Source: Sorghum bicolor
Lineage: Eukaryota; Streptophyta; Magnoliopsida; Poales; Poaceae
DNA: 64,000 nucleotides
Assembly: GCF_000003195.3 (NCBI RefSeq)
Contig: NC_012876.2
Span: forward strand, 65,342,407-65,406,406
Direction: 5' to 3'
A model generated the notes under the pieces. The model had not been told where the DNA came from, made no database searches, and saw only the letters and a list, made by a program, of their open reading frames with translations. This document shows, in pieces, positions 26,969 to 36,974 of the stretch; position 1 is the stretch's first letter, and the number at the start of each line of letters is the position of its first letter. Position numbers and translations under genes: made by a program.

Positions 26969-27610
26969 GCGGGAGGCGGATGATAACCTTAGATCAATCT
27001 TGAAACCCATGGATCTAGCTGGTGATGCATCACCAACTCCTTGTGGGTTTTGTACCATTCCCTTGTAAGAACTACCTTGATAGCTTCCTTGTGATGGGAA
27101 TGGAATTGTGGGTAGTTTGATTGAGATCCAAATCAATTAAACATGTGTGAATACTGGGGGTGGAAATTGGCAAGAAATTATGGTGGATAGTTCATGGCGT
27201 ATTATGGTGAAGGGAAATGATATTGTTGCCTAGTTCGATTTTGTGGCTCACCAGTTGTCATTGCAGAGTTAATTTTTTAAAAGAAACAAGAGGGGCAAGA
27301 AGTCCCTACGGGAGATAAATTAAATTGGAGCTTGTAGTTTGTTATAGGTAAATGAAATGGAGCAGCAAGAGAAAAGGAAACACTACAGAGTTTATCATAT
27401 TGTGAAAGATGAGGATGTGTTCTCCATGGCTAGGGAGAGAAATAGAGAGAGATTTGTGTGTGTTTATGTATAGATGGTCACTTTTATATATAGACCTTTG
27501 CGAACGTCAGACGTTGTTTGAAGGCCATGTGCCAACGCCTGTGTGCCCAACGGTCTCGTCTACACGAAATGAGATGAAATGTAACACCAACTGTCAGCTT
27601 TTTGCTATAC
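26969..27610. other. Flank of the LTR insertion; possible gene remnant
   Basis: The minus strand at 26951-27136 reads a short open frame with codon-like composition (GSYQGSSYKGMVQNPQGVGD) ending at the LTR. The GC-rich stretch left of the LTR (23860-23928) could be its continuation. I do not recognise a family and call no gene. Confidence 0.25.
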
Positions 27611-28175
27611 GGCCCTATTTAGTTCCTGTCTAAATTTTTTTTATCTAGTCCCATTGAATGTTTGGATACATGCGTAAAGTATTAAATATAGACAAAAAAT
27701 AACTAATTACACAGTTTGTATAAAAACTGTGAGATGAAATTTTTAAGTCTGATTAGTCTAGATTAGGCATAATTGCTACATTAACACACATGTGCTAATG
27801 ATGGATTAATTAGGCTTAATAAATTTATCTCGTGGTTTTCAGATGAGTTATGTGATTAGTTTTTTAATTAGTATTAACATCTAAGGCCTTGTTTAGTTCC
27901 AAATTTTTTTTTGCAAAATAGGAATATTACCACTTTCGTTTGTATTTGACAAATATTATCCAATCATGTACTAACTAGACTCAAAAGATTCGTCTCGTCA
28001 ATTCCGACCAAACTGTGTAATTAGTTTTTATTTTTATTTATATTTAATACTTCATGCATGTATCTAAAAATTTGATGTGATGAGGAATCTTAAAAATTTT
28101 GCAAAAATTTTTTGGGAACTAAACAAGGCCTAATATGACACCCAAAAAGTTTTTATCCACAAACTAAACAAGACC
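27611..28175. mobile_element. Outer Tourist-like MITE interrupted by another MITE
   Basis: The outer ends are GGCCCTATTTAGTTCCTGTC and ACAAACTAAACAAGACC. The interior differs from the abundant family. A complete second MITE (27885-28130) sits inside it. Confidence 0.65.
27885..28130 (-). mobile_element. Complete Tourist-like MITE with TAA target duplication
   Basis: Termini GGCCTTGTTTAGTTCC and GGGAACTAAACAAGGCC are perfect inverted repeats, flanked on both sides by TAA (27882-27884 and 28131-28133). The 3-bp TAA duplication is the PIF/Harbinger (Tourist) signature and supports the family assignment for the other copies. Confidence 0.88.
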
Positions 28176-29370
28176 TGAATCTACGTGCATTTCAGTTGTA
28201 CTCAGTGTTTTATGGTGTAGAATAATGCTGCCGTATATATGCACAATGCATAAGGCCGAAATGTACACGTAGCTAGATTGTGAGGCTCCATAGTTGAAAA
28301 GCTCGTTTGGCTTGCTGGGCATGTCGCGGTCGCAAAGGGAAATCCACGTCGAAAAGCACGACGACGAGGCCAAAAGTGTGGGGAGCAGAGGAGCGGTGAG
28401 CGCGAGCGCACCCGCAGCACAGCAGCGAAAACAACGGCCAACGCCGCGGGGGCGGGGCCTGCCGCCTGCGGGTGAATCGGTGATCGATCACTGCCGTCCC
28501 GCTGCATCCATGGTCATCGTCCGATCCCCCACAGAGGCAGAGAATAATGGGCCCTGCACTTGCTACATCCACGGTTGTTTTTTATTTTATTTTACCCAAC
28601 CCGCGGTTGGTTTTTTTAACCTCACCGGAATTTTACGATTGATTATTATCCAGTATCCACGCGCCAGTGGCCTTGTTTTTTTTTTTTAGATTTCATGTAT
28701 AAGTAAACAAGGCCTAACTTTTTTTTGTTGGAACTTCTCTGATCTTCGGCCTTGTTCATTTGGTTGAAAAAAAAGCTAAAATTTTCATTTACTAATTTAT
28801 TATGAAATAAAACACTGCTGACTGATATAAGTTCGGCACATAAGCTTAAACTAACGGACTCTTATTTTCAGTTTTTTTTTAAAAAAAAAAAAGGGGCTGT
28901 TGCGCAGCACTGTAGTGCAACATGCACATGCTATTCTGATTCTTGTTGGACAGAGAAATTGGTGTGTGCATCTTCGGCAGAAAAGAGAGTAAAAGGAGAC
29001 GAGGGATGAGAGGGACCCACTGCCGGACCAGCGGATGGTGCTGGGGAGTGGACACCAGGAATCGCTGTCAGTGACAAGCCTGACTTTTCACGTGGCACCG
29101 GGCCCACCGACAGCGACCCAAGCTCGCTTGCTGCCTCTCCAGCCCACTGTCGCTTTCGATCCCATCCCGATCTCGGTCCCGTCCCATCCTGCTGTTTCTT
29201 TCAGAAACGCCCCGGAGCGTCCTGCTAATTACTCCCATGTCTTTTTTTTCCCGTAGCAGACACACAGACGGATACGGCCATACGGATACGGGGGATGAGA
29301 TGGCAAAATAGGCCTACTACTAGGTAGGACGGACTGTCCCGTCTACGAAGAATGTACGGGAGAACTCACA
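28176..29370. other. Intergenic region downstream of the HD-Zip gene
   Basis: Apart from MITE scraps (28669-28714, and about 28749-28870 beginning GGCCTTGTTCATTTGG), I see no gene. Open frames near 28270-28690 occur on both strands at once and lack domain signatures. Confidence 0.3.
28669..28714. mobile_element. Internally deleted Tourist-like MITE (46 bp)
   Basis: Only the two termini remain: GGCCTTGTTTT at the left and AGTAAACAAGGCC at the right, with a T-run between them. Confidence 0.6.
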
Positions 29371-29735
29371 AAAAACTACTACGTAGTAGGTACAATTCCA
29401 TTTTACAAAATTTTGCAGAAACGCCCCCCACACCCCACTGGGCACTGCCGAGTTGTTTATTGGGTTCCCCGCAGCCCACCGCGGCCCGCGGGTCCGCCCT
29501 AGGCCCAGTGCTCCGTGGGCTCGGTCCACCACGGCAGCGACGGCGGAGGCTGCAGGTCCGCGAAGAAGCCCCCGCACGCCGCGTCGTCGTCGCCCAGGAA
29601 CGCCGCCTCGTCCTCCTCAACCTTGAGCAAGAACACCTCGCCGTGCTGGACCTGGAGCTGCGGCGCCGACGCCTCGGCGGGCACCGCCTTCTCCGCGTCG
29701 TTCACCACCCCGCTGGAGTCGCTGTCGGACGACCC

Positions 29736-29989
29736 TGTTATGTCTAGTGGGCCGTGGGCCGTAGCTGTGCTGTTCTAGGCCCAATAGCTCTGAGTAGAGT
29801 CGGCGCTCCAGGGTGGGCAGTTATAAGCCACCCTGTCGCCTGTAACAAACCATGGAAGAACAGATACTCTGCATCCCCATTCTATGAACTCACCTCCCTC
29901 TCGGAATTCAGCCGAGATCCATCTTGTTCTTCCCAAATTCTTGCTACGTTTCCCTCCCAAACTCTATTCAGTTATCTAGGATCGTTACA
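29736..29989 (+). repeat. 5' LTR
   Basis: Starts TGTTATGTCTAGTGGGCC and ends GGATCGTTACA, 254 bp. A TTATAAG box lies near 29820. It looks identical to the 3' LTR. Confidence 0.95.
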
Positions 29990-30004
29990 TTTGGTATCGG
30001 AGCC
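29990..30004 (+). promoter_or_regulatory. Primer-binding site of the gypsy element
   Basis: TTTGGTATCGGAGC begins right after the LTR. It matches the initiator-Met tRNA 3'-end complement (TGGTATCAGAGC) with one mismatch. Confidence 0.85.
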
Positions 30005-30085
30005 TTGTGATTTGGGGAGAAATTCTTTTTTCTCGAATCGCTGGCGCCGAAGAAGAAGACCAACCCGCCGAAGTATCATCTGGAG

Positions 30086-33000
30086 ATGGCGGCGTCCGTG
30101 GAATCCCTGAAGACGACGCTGGACGCCATGGCGCAGCAGTTCAAGGGTTTCCAGGAGATGATGGCAACCTCCCTGGACAAACTGAGTGCGCTGGAGTCAT
30201 GGCGTACCACGGCGGAGGAGTCCATGGATTCGCTGCTGCGACGATCTACAGAGACGTCAACGCAGATGGCTGAGACGGTGGCTCGCATCACGACCTTGGA
30301 GCTCCGACCACCTCCGCCGCCTCCGCCTCCTCCTCCTCCGCTTCCATGGGGTCTACATCCGCCTCCCCCGCCTCCACCACCACCGCGGGCTGGGGGGATC
30401 GATCTCAACGTCGCAGCCGCGGCCTCGTGCAGTGCGACGCCGCCGCTAGACGACATGCCCAGGGGGCCCGGCGCGAGCGGAGGTGTGCTCGGCCACCCTC
30501 CGCTTCACAACCTTCACGGTACGCCTGTCGGTTTTCATGCTCAAGTTCATGCATCTGAGGATTCAGTTCACCATCCTCCCTTTCCGAAAATAGAGTTTCC
30601 CAAATTCGATGGCACTAACCCCCGTTGGTGGCGGGATCAATGCGAGGTTTACTTCGAGGTCTACTCGGTGCCGCCATCGATGCGGACAAGGTTCGCGGCG
30701 CTCAATTTCAAGGGGCCCGCGGCGGCGTGGCTGCAGACAATCCAGCGTCGTGGGCGCATCGATGATTGGGATCGTCTGTGCGAACTGGTCATGACCAAGT
30801 TCGACAAGGACCAGTACGAGATTCTTCTACGCCAACTTCACACGCTGAAGCAGACGGCATCGGTGACGAACTACCATGCCGAGTTCGAGAAGCTTGTACA
30901 TGGTGTGCTACTCTACAATTCAGCCATCGACGACACCTTCTTTGTCACACGCTTTGTGGGCGGCCTGCGCGACGACATCAGGTCGGCAATACTTCTCCAT
31001 AGACCTCGTGATGTCGATTCTGCGAGTGCTCTGGCCCTGATTCAAGAGCAGGAGATTGAAGGGGGGCGTGCCAAATCCTCTTGGCGGGATTTCACCAGAG
31101 GAGTGCCCCGTGCAGCGGAGAAGGGCAAGTCAGTGGAACCAGTGAAACAGAACACTCAGAGAGCGGAGACTGATGATAAGTTGGCTGGACTGAAGTCATA
31201 TAGGCGCCGTAATGGCCTATGCTTCAAATGTGGGGAAAAATGGAGCCCAGCCCATACATGTCCCCCACATATTTCTCTTCATGTGTTGGAAGAGATTTTG
31301 GATGCATTGGATATTGTGGACACAGTGGACGATCAGGACAGTGATGAGGAAGTCACACCACAACAGGAGGTGTTGGCAGTGATGCCTGCTCCCAATGCAC
31401 AGAAAGTTCATCGGCAGACCTTGAAACTGTTGGGGCAGATCGGGAAACATAAGGTGTTGATTTTGGTTGACTCTGGCAGCATTGGGACATTTGTTAGCGA
31501 GCAGCTTGTTAAGCAGTTGAAGTTACCAACACTCTCTTGTACAGCCAGCACTTTTCGAGCAGCAGATGGAGGAGTGATGTTGTGTGATCGTTCTGTGTCC
31601 CAACTGAAATGGTTTATTCAGGGACATAGTTTTGTCTCTGAGGCTAAGGTGCTGCCACTTAAATGCTATGATTTGATCTTGGGTGAAGATTGGCTAGAAG
31701 AATTTAGTCCTATGCTCATTGATTACAAGCTCAAGACAATGCAGATAACTCATCAAGGGAAGCAAATTCAGCTGCAAGGAGTTATTGACAACTCTACTGT
31801 TTGCACCCCAGTCAGTGCTCACAAACTCAAAGGTCTTTTGAAGCATGGTGCAGTGTCACACTGTATTCAGATGACAGTACCTTCATCTCAGTCGATAAGC
31901 TCTGTTCAAGAAGAGGAGCAGGACTTGTCACAAGAATTTCCACCTCCTGTTACTGCATTGTTAGAACAATTCAATCATTTGTTTGCTGAGCCGAGTGGAT
32001 TGCCTCCTACAAGGCCTGCTGATCATAGGATTCCATTGATACCTGGAGCCCAGCCAGTCAAAGTAAGACCATACAGGTATTCTCCAGTTCAGAAAACTGA
32101 GATTGAGTCTCAACTCAAGAAAATGCTTGCTCAAGGAGTTATTAGGCCCAGTACTAGTTCCTTTGCCTCTCCGGTGCTGTTAGTGCGTAAGAAGGATGGT
32201 ACTTGGCGTTTTTGCATAGATTATAGACATCTCAATGCGATTACAGTCAAGCACAAGCATCCGATGCCGGTGGTTGATGAGTTGCTAGATGAATTGGCCG
32301 GTTCTAAATGGTTCACTAAGTTGGATTTCAGATCTGGTTATCATCAGATTTGTATGGCTGCAGGAGAGGAGTATAAGACAGCCTTTAGAACACATAATGG
32401 TCTATTTGAGTTCCTGGTAATGCCTTTTGGTCTCACAAATGCTCCAGCTACATTTCAGAGTTATATGAACATCATCTTTGCTGATTTGTTGAGGAAAGGA
32501 GTATTGGTTTTCATGGATGACATCCTTATATACTCCAGGACTTTGGAGGAGCACACTGTTTTGCTGAAACAGGTATTGGAGATTTTGCAGCAACACCAAT
32601 TCTTTATAAAGAAATCTAAGTGCTCCTTTGCAAAGAACTCAGTGGAATATTTAGGCCATGTCATATCTGAGTCTGGGGTTGCTACTGATAAATCTAAGAT
32701 CCTAGCAGTATCCTCTTGGCCCACTCCAAAGTCAGTTAAGCAGCTCAGAGGATTCCTTGGGTTAACTGGATATTATAGAAAATTCATAAAGCATTATGGG
32801 TTGATAAGTAGACCTCTCACTGACTTGTTGAAGAAGAATGTTCAGTTTCAGTGGACCGCTCTAGCTCAAGATGCATTCCAGACCTTGAAACAAAAACTTA
32901 TATCAGCTCCAGTCCTGGCTGTACCAGATTTCACACAACCATTTGTCATTGAAACAGATGCAAGTGATATGGGGGTTGGAGCAGTGCTGATGCAGAACCA

Positions 33001-34759
33001 ACATCCTGTGGCATATTTGAGTAAAGCGTTGGGACCAAGGAATCAGGCATTGTCTGTATATGAAAAGGAATGTCTTGCAATTCTCTTGGCCATTGAGAAG
33101 TGGAGAACCTATATTCAGCACAAGCCATTTGTCATTAAGACTGACCATCGGAGTCTGCAACACCTTACTGAGCAAAGATTGTCCAATAAATTGCAACACA
33201 AAGCAATGATGAAAATGATGGATTTGCAGTATACCATCCAATACAAGAAAGGAGTCAACAATGCAGCAGCTGATGCCCTTTCTAGATGCGAACACAGTCA
33301 GGAGGTGCAGGCAATTTCTGAATGTATCCCAGCTTGGATACAGAATCTCAAAGAAGGTTATGATGATGATGATCACGCCAAGAAATTGATGACTGAGTTA
33401 ACCTTAGCTCCCAATAGTCAATCTGATTATGTGCTGCAGGATGGAGTCATCAGGTTTAAAGGCAGAGTGTGGGTTGGAAATAATAGGACAGCCCAACATC
33501 ACATTTTGGTGGCTATGCATGATAGTGGATTGGGTGGTCATTCGGGTACCAATGCAACGTATGCAAGAATCAAGCAACTTTTTGCTTGGCCTAATATGAA
33601 ACAATCTGTCCAGGACTTTGTCAAACAATGTCAGACTTGTCAGCAGGCCAAGACTGAAAGAATCAACAAGCCTGGTCTCTTAGATCCCTTGCCCATACCT
33701 GAACAAGCATGGGAAATGATAAGCATGGATTTTGTTGAAGGGCTACCAAATTCAGATAATTTCAATGCATTATTGGTAGTCATCGATAAACTGACAAAGT
33801 ATGGGCACTTTATACCAATAAAACATCCATTCACTGCATTGCAAGTTGCACAGTTATTCATGAACAATGTCTATAAGTTACATGGGTTGCCCAAGACAAT
33901 CATATCTGACAGAGACCGGGTGTTCACTAGTGCGGTCTGGCAACAGCTGTTTCGATTGTCAGACACCAAACTGATGATGAGTTCTTCATATCATCCCCAA
34001 ACCGATGGCCAAACAGAGCGACTCAACCAGTGTGTTGAAGGATTTCTCAGGTGCACAGTCCATTCCTGTCCGCGACAGTGGAGTAAGTGGATTTCAGTCG
34101 CAGAGTTTTGGTACAATACATCAGTTCATTCAGCACTAGGCAAGTCGCCATTTGAAGTATTGTATGGTTATACTCCTCGTCAGTTGGGAATTTCAAACCT
34201 GCAGCTGTGTACTGTGCCGGATTTGGAACAGTGGTTGACTGATCGGGAATTGCTATCTCAGCTGATCAAGCAGCAGTTGGCCCGAGCTCAGCAGAGGATG
34301 AAGTCACAAGCTGACAAGCATCGTACGGAACGGGTATTCAAAGAGGGTGATTCTGTATTCCTCAAGTTGCAACCTTATGTGCAGTCATCAGTGGCAAACA
34401 GATCCAATCAAAAACTCTCATTCAGGTACTATGGTCCATACAAAATTCTGCAACGTGTGGGCAAGGTGGCATATAAGTTGGAACTTCCAGCCGACGCTAA
34501 GATTCACCCAGTGGTGCATGTGTCTCAACTCAAGCCGCATGTGCCTTCTGAGACACAAGTTAGTGCTGATCTCAACACGGTGGGCTCTGATCCATACTGT
34601 ATTCCTTGGCCACGGAAGATTTTGGATCGTCGTTCGGTGATGCGTGGAGCAACTGTGGTACCCCAACTATTGATTCAATGGGATCATTTACCACCAGAGA
34701 TGGCGACGTGGGAGGATGCTCTGGATTTGCCGGCGCAGTTTCAAGACATCAGTGGCTGA
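30086..34759 (+). CDS. Gag-Pol polyprotein of the gypsy element (1557 aa)
   Basis: One uninterrupted frame. Order: an N-terminal coiled/Pro-rich region (proline runs at about residues 73-100); Gag core (about 170-300, FPKFDGTNPRWWRDQCEVYF); a zinc knuckle CFKCGEKWSPAHTC near 375; aspartic protease with catalytic VDSGS (Asp462); reverse transcriptase with KLDFRSGYHQI and the FMDD box (Asp811-Asp812); RNase H (IETDASDMGVGAVL); and integrase. The integrase has an HHCC zinc region (HSGTNATYARIKQLF to CQTCQQAK) and the DD35E triad at Asp1215, Asp1275 and Glu1311. The C terminus has a GPYKILQRVG module and a chromodomain-like end (LLIQWDHLPPEMATWED). Every catalytic residue I could check is present, so the element is probably active or only recently silenced. 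It lies antisense to the HD-Zip gene it splits. The start is the first ATG after the PBS. Confidence 0.95.
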   Translation: MAASVESLKTTLDAMAQQFKGFQEMMATSLDKLSALESWRTTAEESMDSLLRRSTETSTQMAETVARITTLELRPPPPPPPPPPPLPWGLHPPPPPPPPPRAGGIDLNVAAAASCSATPPLDDMPRGPGASGGVLGHPPLHNLHGTPVGFHAQVHASEDSVHHPPFPKIEFPKFDGTNPRWWRDQCEVYFEVYSVPPSMRTRFAALNFKGPAAAWLQTIQRRGRIDDWDRLCELVMTKFDKDQYEILLRQLHTLKQTASVTNYHAEFEKLVHGVLLYNSAIDDTFFVTRFVGGLRDDIRSAILLHRPRDVDSASALALIQEQEIEGGRAKSSWRDFTRGVPRAAEKGKSVEPVKQNTQRAETDDKLAGLKSYRRRNGLCFKCGEKWSPAHTCPPHISLHVLEEILDALDIVDTVDDQDSDEEVTPQQEVLAVMPAPNAQKVHRQTLKLLGQIGKHKVLILVDSGSIGTFVSEQLVKQLKLPTLSCTASTFRAADGGVMLCDRSVSQLKWFIQGHSFVSEAKVLPLKCYDLILGEDWLEEFSPMLIDYKLKTMQITHQGKQIQLQGVIDNSTVCTPVSAHKLKGLLKHGAVSHCIQMTVPSSQSISSVQEEEQDLSQEFPPPVTALLEQFNHLFAEPSGLPPTRPADHRIPLIPGAQPVKVRPYRYSPVQKTEIESQLKKMLAQGVIRPSTSSFASPVLLVRKKDGTWRFCIDYRHLNAITVKHKHPMPVVDELLDELAGSKWFTKLDFRSGYHQICMAAGEEYKTAFRTHNGLFEFLVMPFGLTNAPATFQSYMNIIFADLLRKGVLVFMDDILIYSRTLEEHTVLLKQVLEILQQHQFFIKKSKCSFAKNSVEYLGHVISESGVATDKSKILAVSSWPTPKSVKQLRGFLGLTGYYRKFIKHYGLISRPLTDLLKKNVQFQWTALAQDAFQTLKQKLISAPVLAVPDFTQPFVIETDASDMGVGAVLMQNQHPVAYLSKALGPRNQALSVYEKECLAILLAIEKWRTYIQHKPFVIKTDHRSLQHLTEQRLSNKLQHKAMMKMMDLQYTIQYKKGVNNAAADALSRCEHSQEVQAISECIPAWIQNLKEGYDDDDHAKKLMTELTLAPNSQSDYVLQDGVIRFKGRVWVGNNRTAQHHILVAMHDSGLGGHSGTNATYARIKQLFAWPNMKQSVQDFVKQCQTCQQAKTERINKPGLLDPLPIPEQAWEMISMDFVEGLPNSDNFNALLVVIDKLTKYGHFIPIKHPFTALQVAQLFMNNVYKLHGLPKTIISDRDRVFTSAVWQQLFRLSDTKLMMSSSYHPQTDGQTERLNQCVEGFLRCTVHSCPRQWSKWISVAEFWYNTSVHSALGKSPFEVLYGYTPRQLGISNLQLCTVPDLEQWLTDRELLSQLIKQQLARAQQRMKSQADKHRTERVFKEGDSVFLKLQPYVQSSVANRSNQKLSFRYYGPYKILQRVGKVAYKLELPADAKIHPVVHVSQLKPHVPSETQVSADLNTVGSDPYCIPWPRKILDRRSVMRGATVVPQLLIQWDHLPPEMATWEDALDLPAQFQDISG

Positions 34760-34791
34760 CGATGACACAGCTTGAGGACAAGCTGTTGGTT

Positions 34792-34804
34792 AAGGAGGGG
34801 CGAG
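34792..34804 (+). promoter_or_regulatory. Polypurine tract before the 3' LTR
   Basis: AAGGAGGGGCGAG directly abuts the 3' LTR. It is nearly all purine and sits where plus-strand priming is expected. Confidence 0.75.
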
Positions 34805-35058
34805 TGTTATGTCTAGTGGGCCGTGGGCCGTAGCTGTGCTGTTCTAGGCCCAATAGCTCTGAGTAGAGTCGGCGCTCCAGGGTGGGCAGTTATAAGCCAC
34901 CCTGTCGCCTGTAACAAACCATGGAAGAACAGATACTCTGCATCCCCATTCTATGAACTCACCTCCCTCTCGGAATTCAGCCGAGATCCATCTTGTTCTT
35001 CCCAAATTCTTGCTACGTTTCCCTCCCAAACTCTATTCAGTTATCTAGGATCGTTACA
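34805..35058 (+). repeat. 3' LTR
   Basis: 254 bp from TGTTATGTCTAGTGGGCC to GGATCGTTACA, matching the 5' LTR with no difference seen. Confidence 0.95.
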
Positions 35059-35853
35059 GACCCCTGCGCCGCCCCGGCGGCGGGGACCTCGACGTCGGAC
35101 GCCGCTGGCTCCTCCTTCACCGACGAGAAGGCGTCGTCGTCGCCCAGCTTCGCCTTGAGCTCCTTGATCTGCCACGAGACGAGCCACGGAACAAAACAAA
35201 CGCTGTACTGTAAAAGGAAGGAAGAAGAATGTTCCCCTTTCTTTCTTTCTTTCCTTCTTTTTGGTGTGCACCGACCGTGCACGTGAGCAAGAGAGAGAGA
35301 GGATCGTGCTCATCTCACGCACCTCGTCGAGCAGCGCGTCCTTGTCGCGCCGGAGCTCGTCGTGGTCGGCGCGGAGCGCGTCGTACGAGTGGCGCAGCGC
35401 CGCGTAGTCGCGCTCCAGCTGCTTCGTCTTCCAGCGGGCGCGCCGGTTCTGGAACCAAACGGCCACCTGACGCGGCTGCAGGCCCAGCTCCCGCGCCAGC
35501 CGCGCCTTGCGTTCCGGCTCCAGCTTGTTGTTCTCCGTCTCGAAGCTCCGCTCCAGCGCGCGCACCTGCTCCGTGCTCAGCCGCCGCTTCTTCTCGCCGA
35601 AGCCGATGCCGTTGCACGGCACCATGTCCTCGTCGGCATCCTCCATCCCGACGCCGCCAAAGCCATCGTCTTTTTTTTTTTTGTTTAGGGTTTCCAAACA
35701 ACAAACCCAACAATATATATCATCAGCCAAACCGGAAGGAGGCACTGGCAAGAGAGAAAAGTTAGTAGTAGTATTACCACTGTGAACCACCGGAAGGAGG
35801 TCGGGACTGCCGCCGCCGCCGCCGCCGGAGATGGAACCGCTCGGTCTCTTCAT

Positions 35854-36500
35854 GACTGTCGCTGCTGCCGGCCGGGTGTGAAATTCTCAGAGACTCCCTC
35901 CCAAGAGAAGGAGGTGGGTGGGAGGGCCTCTGATCCAGAACCAAAGAGAAGCAAGCAAGGAAGGAAGGATCACAGACACAGACACTCGTGTGTGGGTGTG
36001 GGTCAGGGGAAGAGGGGCAACCGGGGAAAGGGGAATGGGGAGAGGCCGGGATGGCGCCTCCGGTGATGCTTCTCCTCCGTCTTGCTGTGACCACCAGCAC
36101 CACCACCACCCAGGACCATCACCATGGCTGGCTTGTCTTCTTCCCCAGCTCAGCTCGGATCGCACCTCCTCCTAGTACAAGTGAGAGCTAGTACTTGGGA
36201 GGTTTCTCATGACTGTCTCACCGCGCGAATGGAGCGAGAGGTTCCTTCTCTCCGGTTGCTATTTTCGGCCGGCCGGCCGCAGAAAATACGAGAGCGGAGT
36301 GGAGAAGGATAGGGGGATTTTGGAGCTCGGGTGTCACTGGTCGGGTTACCTGGGATGGGATGGGATGGGATGGGATGAGCCTGGGCTGCCTGGTGGTGGT
36401 GTAAAAAATGACCATGGTTAAGGCGGGGTCAGATTCAGATGGGACCACGCGAAAGCCCAGCGCGAACGCGACAAGAAAGACAAGGGCCCAGAGCCACACA
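35854..36500 (-). promoter_or_regulatory. Upstream region of the HD-Zip gene
   Basis: GC-rich and purine/pyrimidine-biased sequence, likely 5' UTR and promoter. A GGGAT pentanucleotide repeat of about five units lies at 36352-36376. No TATA box was assigned. Confidence 0.35.
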
Positions 36501-36530
36501 GCCACTGACCATGCTTGCCAATTTTGAACT

Positions 36531-36740
36531 GGCCTTGTTTACTTTTTTAAAAAAAATTAAAAATTTCTCAACACATGAATTCTTACGGCACTTATATTAA
36601 GTATTAAGTATATATATAATAATTAATTATATAATTTATTTTTTTAATCTAGTTAATCTATGATTAGACAATATTTTTCAAATACAAACGAAAATGCTGC
36701 AATATCCATTTTACAAAAACTTCTACAACTAAACAAGGCC
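36531..36740. mobile_element. Tourist-like MITE
   Basis: Left end GGCCTTGTTTACTTTTTT, right end CAACTAAACAAGGCC; internal CAAATACAAACGAAAATGCT as in other copies. AT-rich and diverged. Confidence 0.75.
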
Positions 36741-36761
36741 TAAACAAGCCCCCCCCCCCTA

Positions 36762-36974
36762 AAAGAAAATTTTAGGTACCGTAACACTTTCGTTTGTATT
36801 TGATAATTATTATTCAACTATGGATTAACTATGCTCAAAAGATTCGTGAAAAAAATTACAGACAAACTGCGGTATTAGTTATTTTTTATCTATATTTAAT
36901 GCTCCATATATGAACCGCAAAATTTGATGTGATTGAGAATCTTTAAAAAAAATTAGATTTTGAGTGCAACTAAA
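36762..36974 (-). mobile_element. Tourist-like MITE fragment
   Basis: Internal ACACTTTCGTTTGTATTTGA, CTCAAAAGATTCGTGAA and TTTAATGCTCCATATATGAA match the family, ending GCAACTAAACATA. The outer termini are lost. It lies just behind the copy at 36531-36740. Confidence 0.6.

Larger units (their letters stand above)
29736..35058 (+). mobile_element. Complete Ty3/gypsy retrotransposon (Reina-like), 5323 bp
   Basis: Two 254-bp LTRs (29736-29989 and 34805-35058) read the same throughout by eye. The element is flanked by the 5-bp duplication GACCC (29731-29735 and 35059-35063). A primer-binding site TGGTATCGGAGC follows the 5' LTR, matching the initiator-Met tRNA type used by many plant elements. 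A purine tract AAGGAGGGGCGAG precedes the 3' LTR. It has a single long ORF and a short overall size. Short LTRs, one ORF and a chromodomain-like C terminus point to the Reina group of chromoviruses; this clade call is inference. Everything needed for transposition appears intact. Confidence 0.95.
29499..35853 (-). pseudogene. HOX4/HOX20-like: HD-Zip class I homeobox gene, exon 3 split by a retrotransposon
   Basis: Exon 1 is 35778-35853, exon 2 is 35323-35669, and exon 3 starts at 35168. Exon 3 is interrupted after 35059 by the element at 29736-35058 and resumes at 29735, reaching the stop at 29499. The target site GACCC is duplicated. Without the insertion the product would be about 254 residues. 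It has a homeodomain at about 51-111 ([37 protein letters not shown]) directly followed by a leucine zipper with Leu every seventh residue, then an acidic tail ending PWWTEPTEHWA. HD-Zip I factors bind CAATNATTG pseudopalindromes as dimers and control stress and development. The loop between helices 1 and 2 reads TENNKLEPE, one Asn more than I know for the class. Intron 1 (108 bp) is A-rich and leaves the frame open if retained. As it stands, translation runs a few codons into the LTR and stops at 35037, giving about 184 residues. Confidence 0.9.

Noticed and set aside
28273..28689. Frames of about 100-130 codons on both strands
   Set aside because: Mutually overlapping, no domain, no splice partners seen.
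29990..30004. tRNA-like sequence
   Set aside because: Only the primer-binding complement of a tRNA end, not a tRNA gene; no cloverleaf nearby.
35037..35853. Reading the HD-Zip gene as one uninterrupted exon
   Set aside because: The frame stays open through intron 1 but runs through the intron-2 donor and loses the zipper continuation [11 protein letters not shown] that exon 3 supplies.
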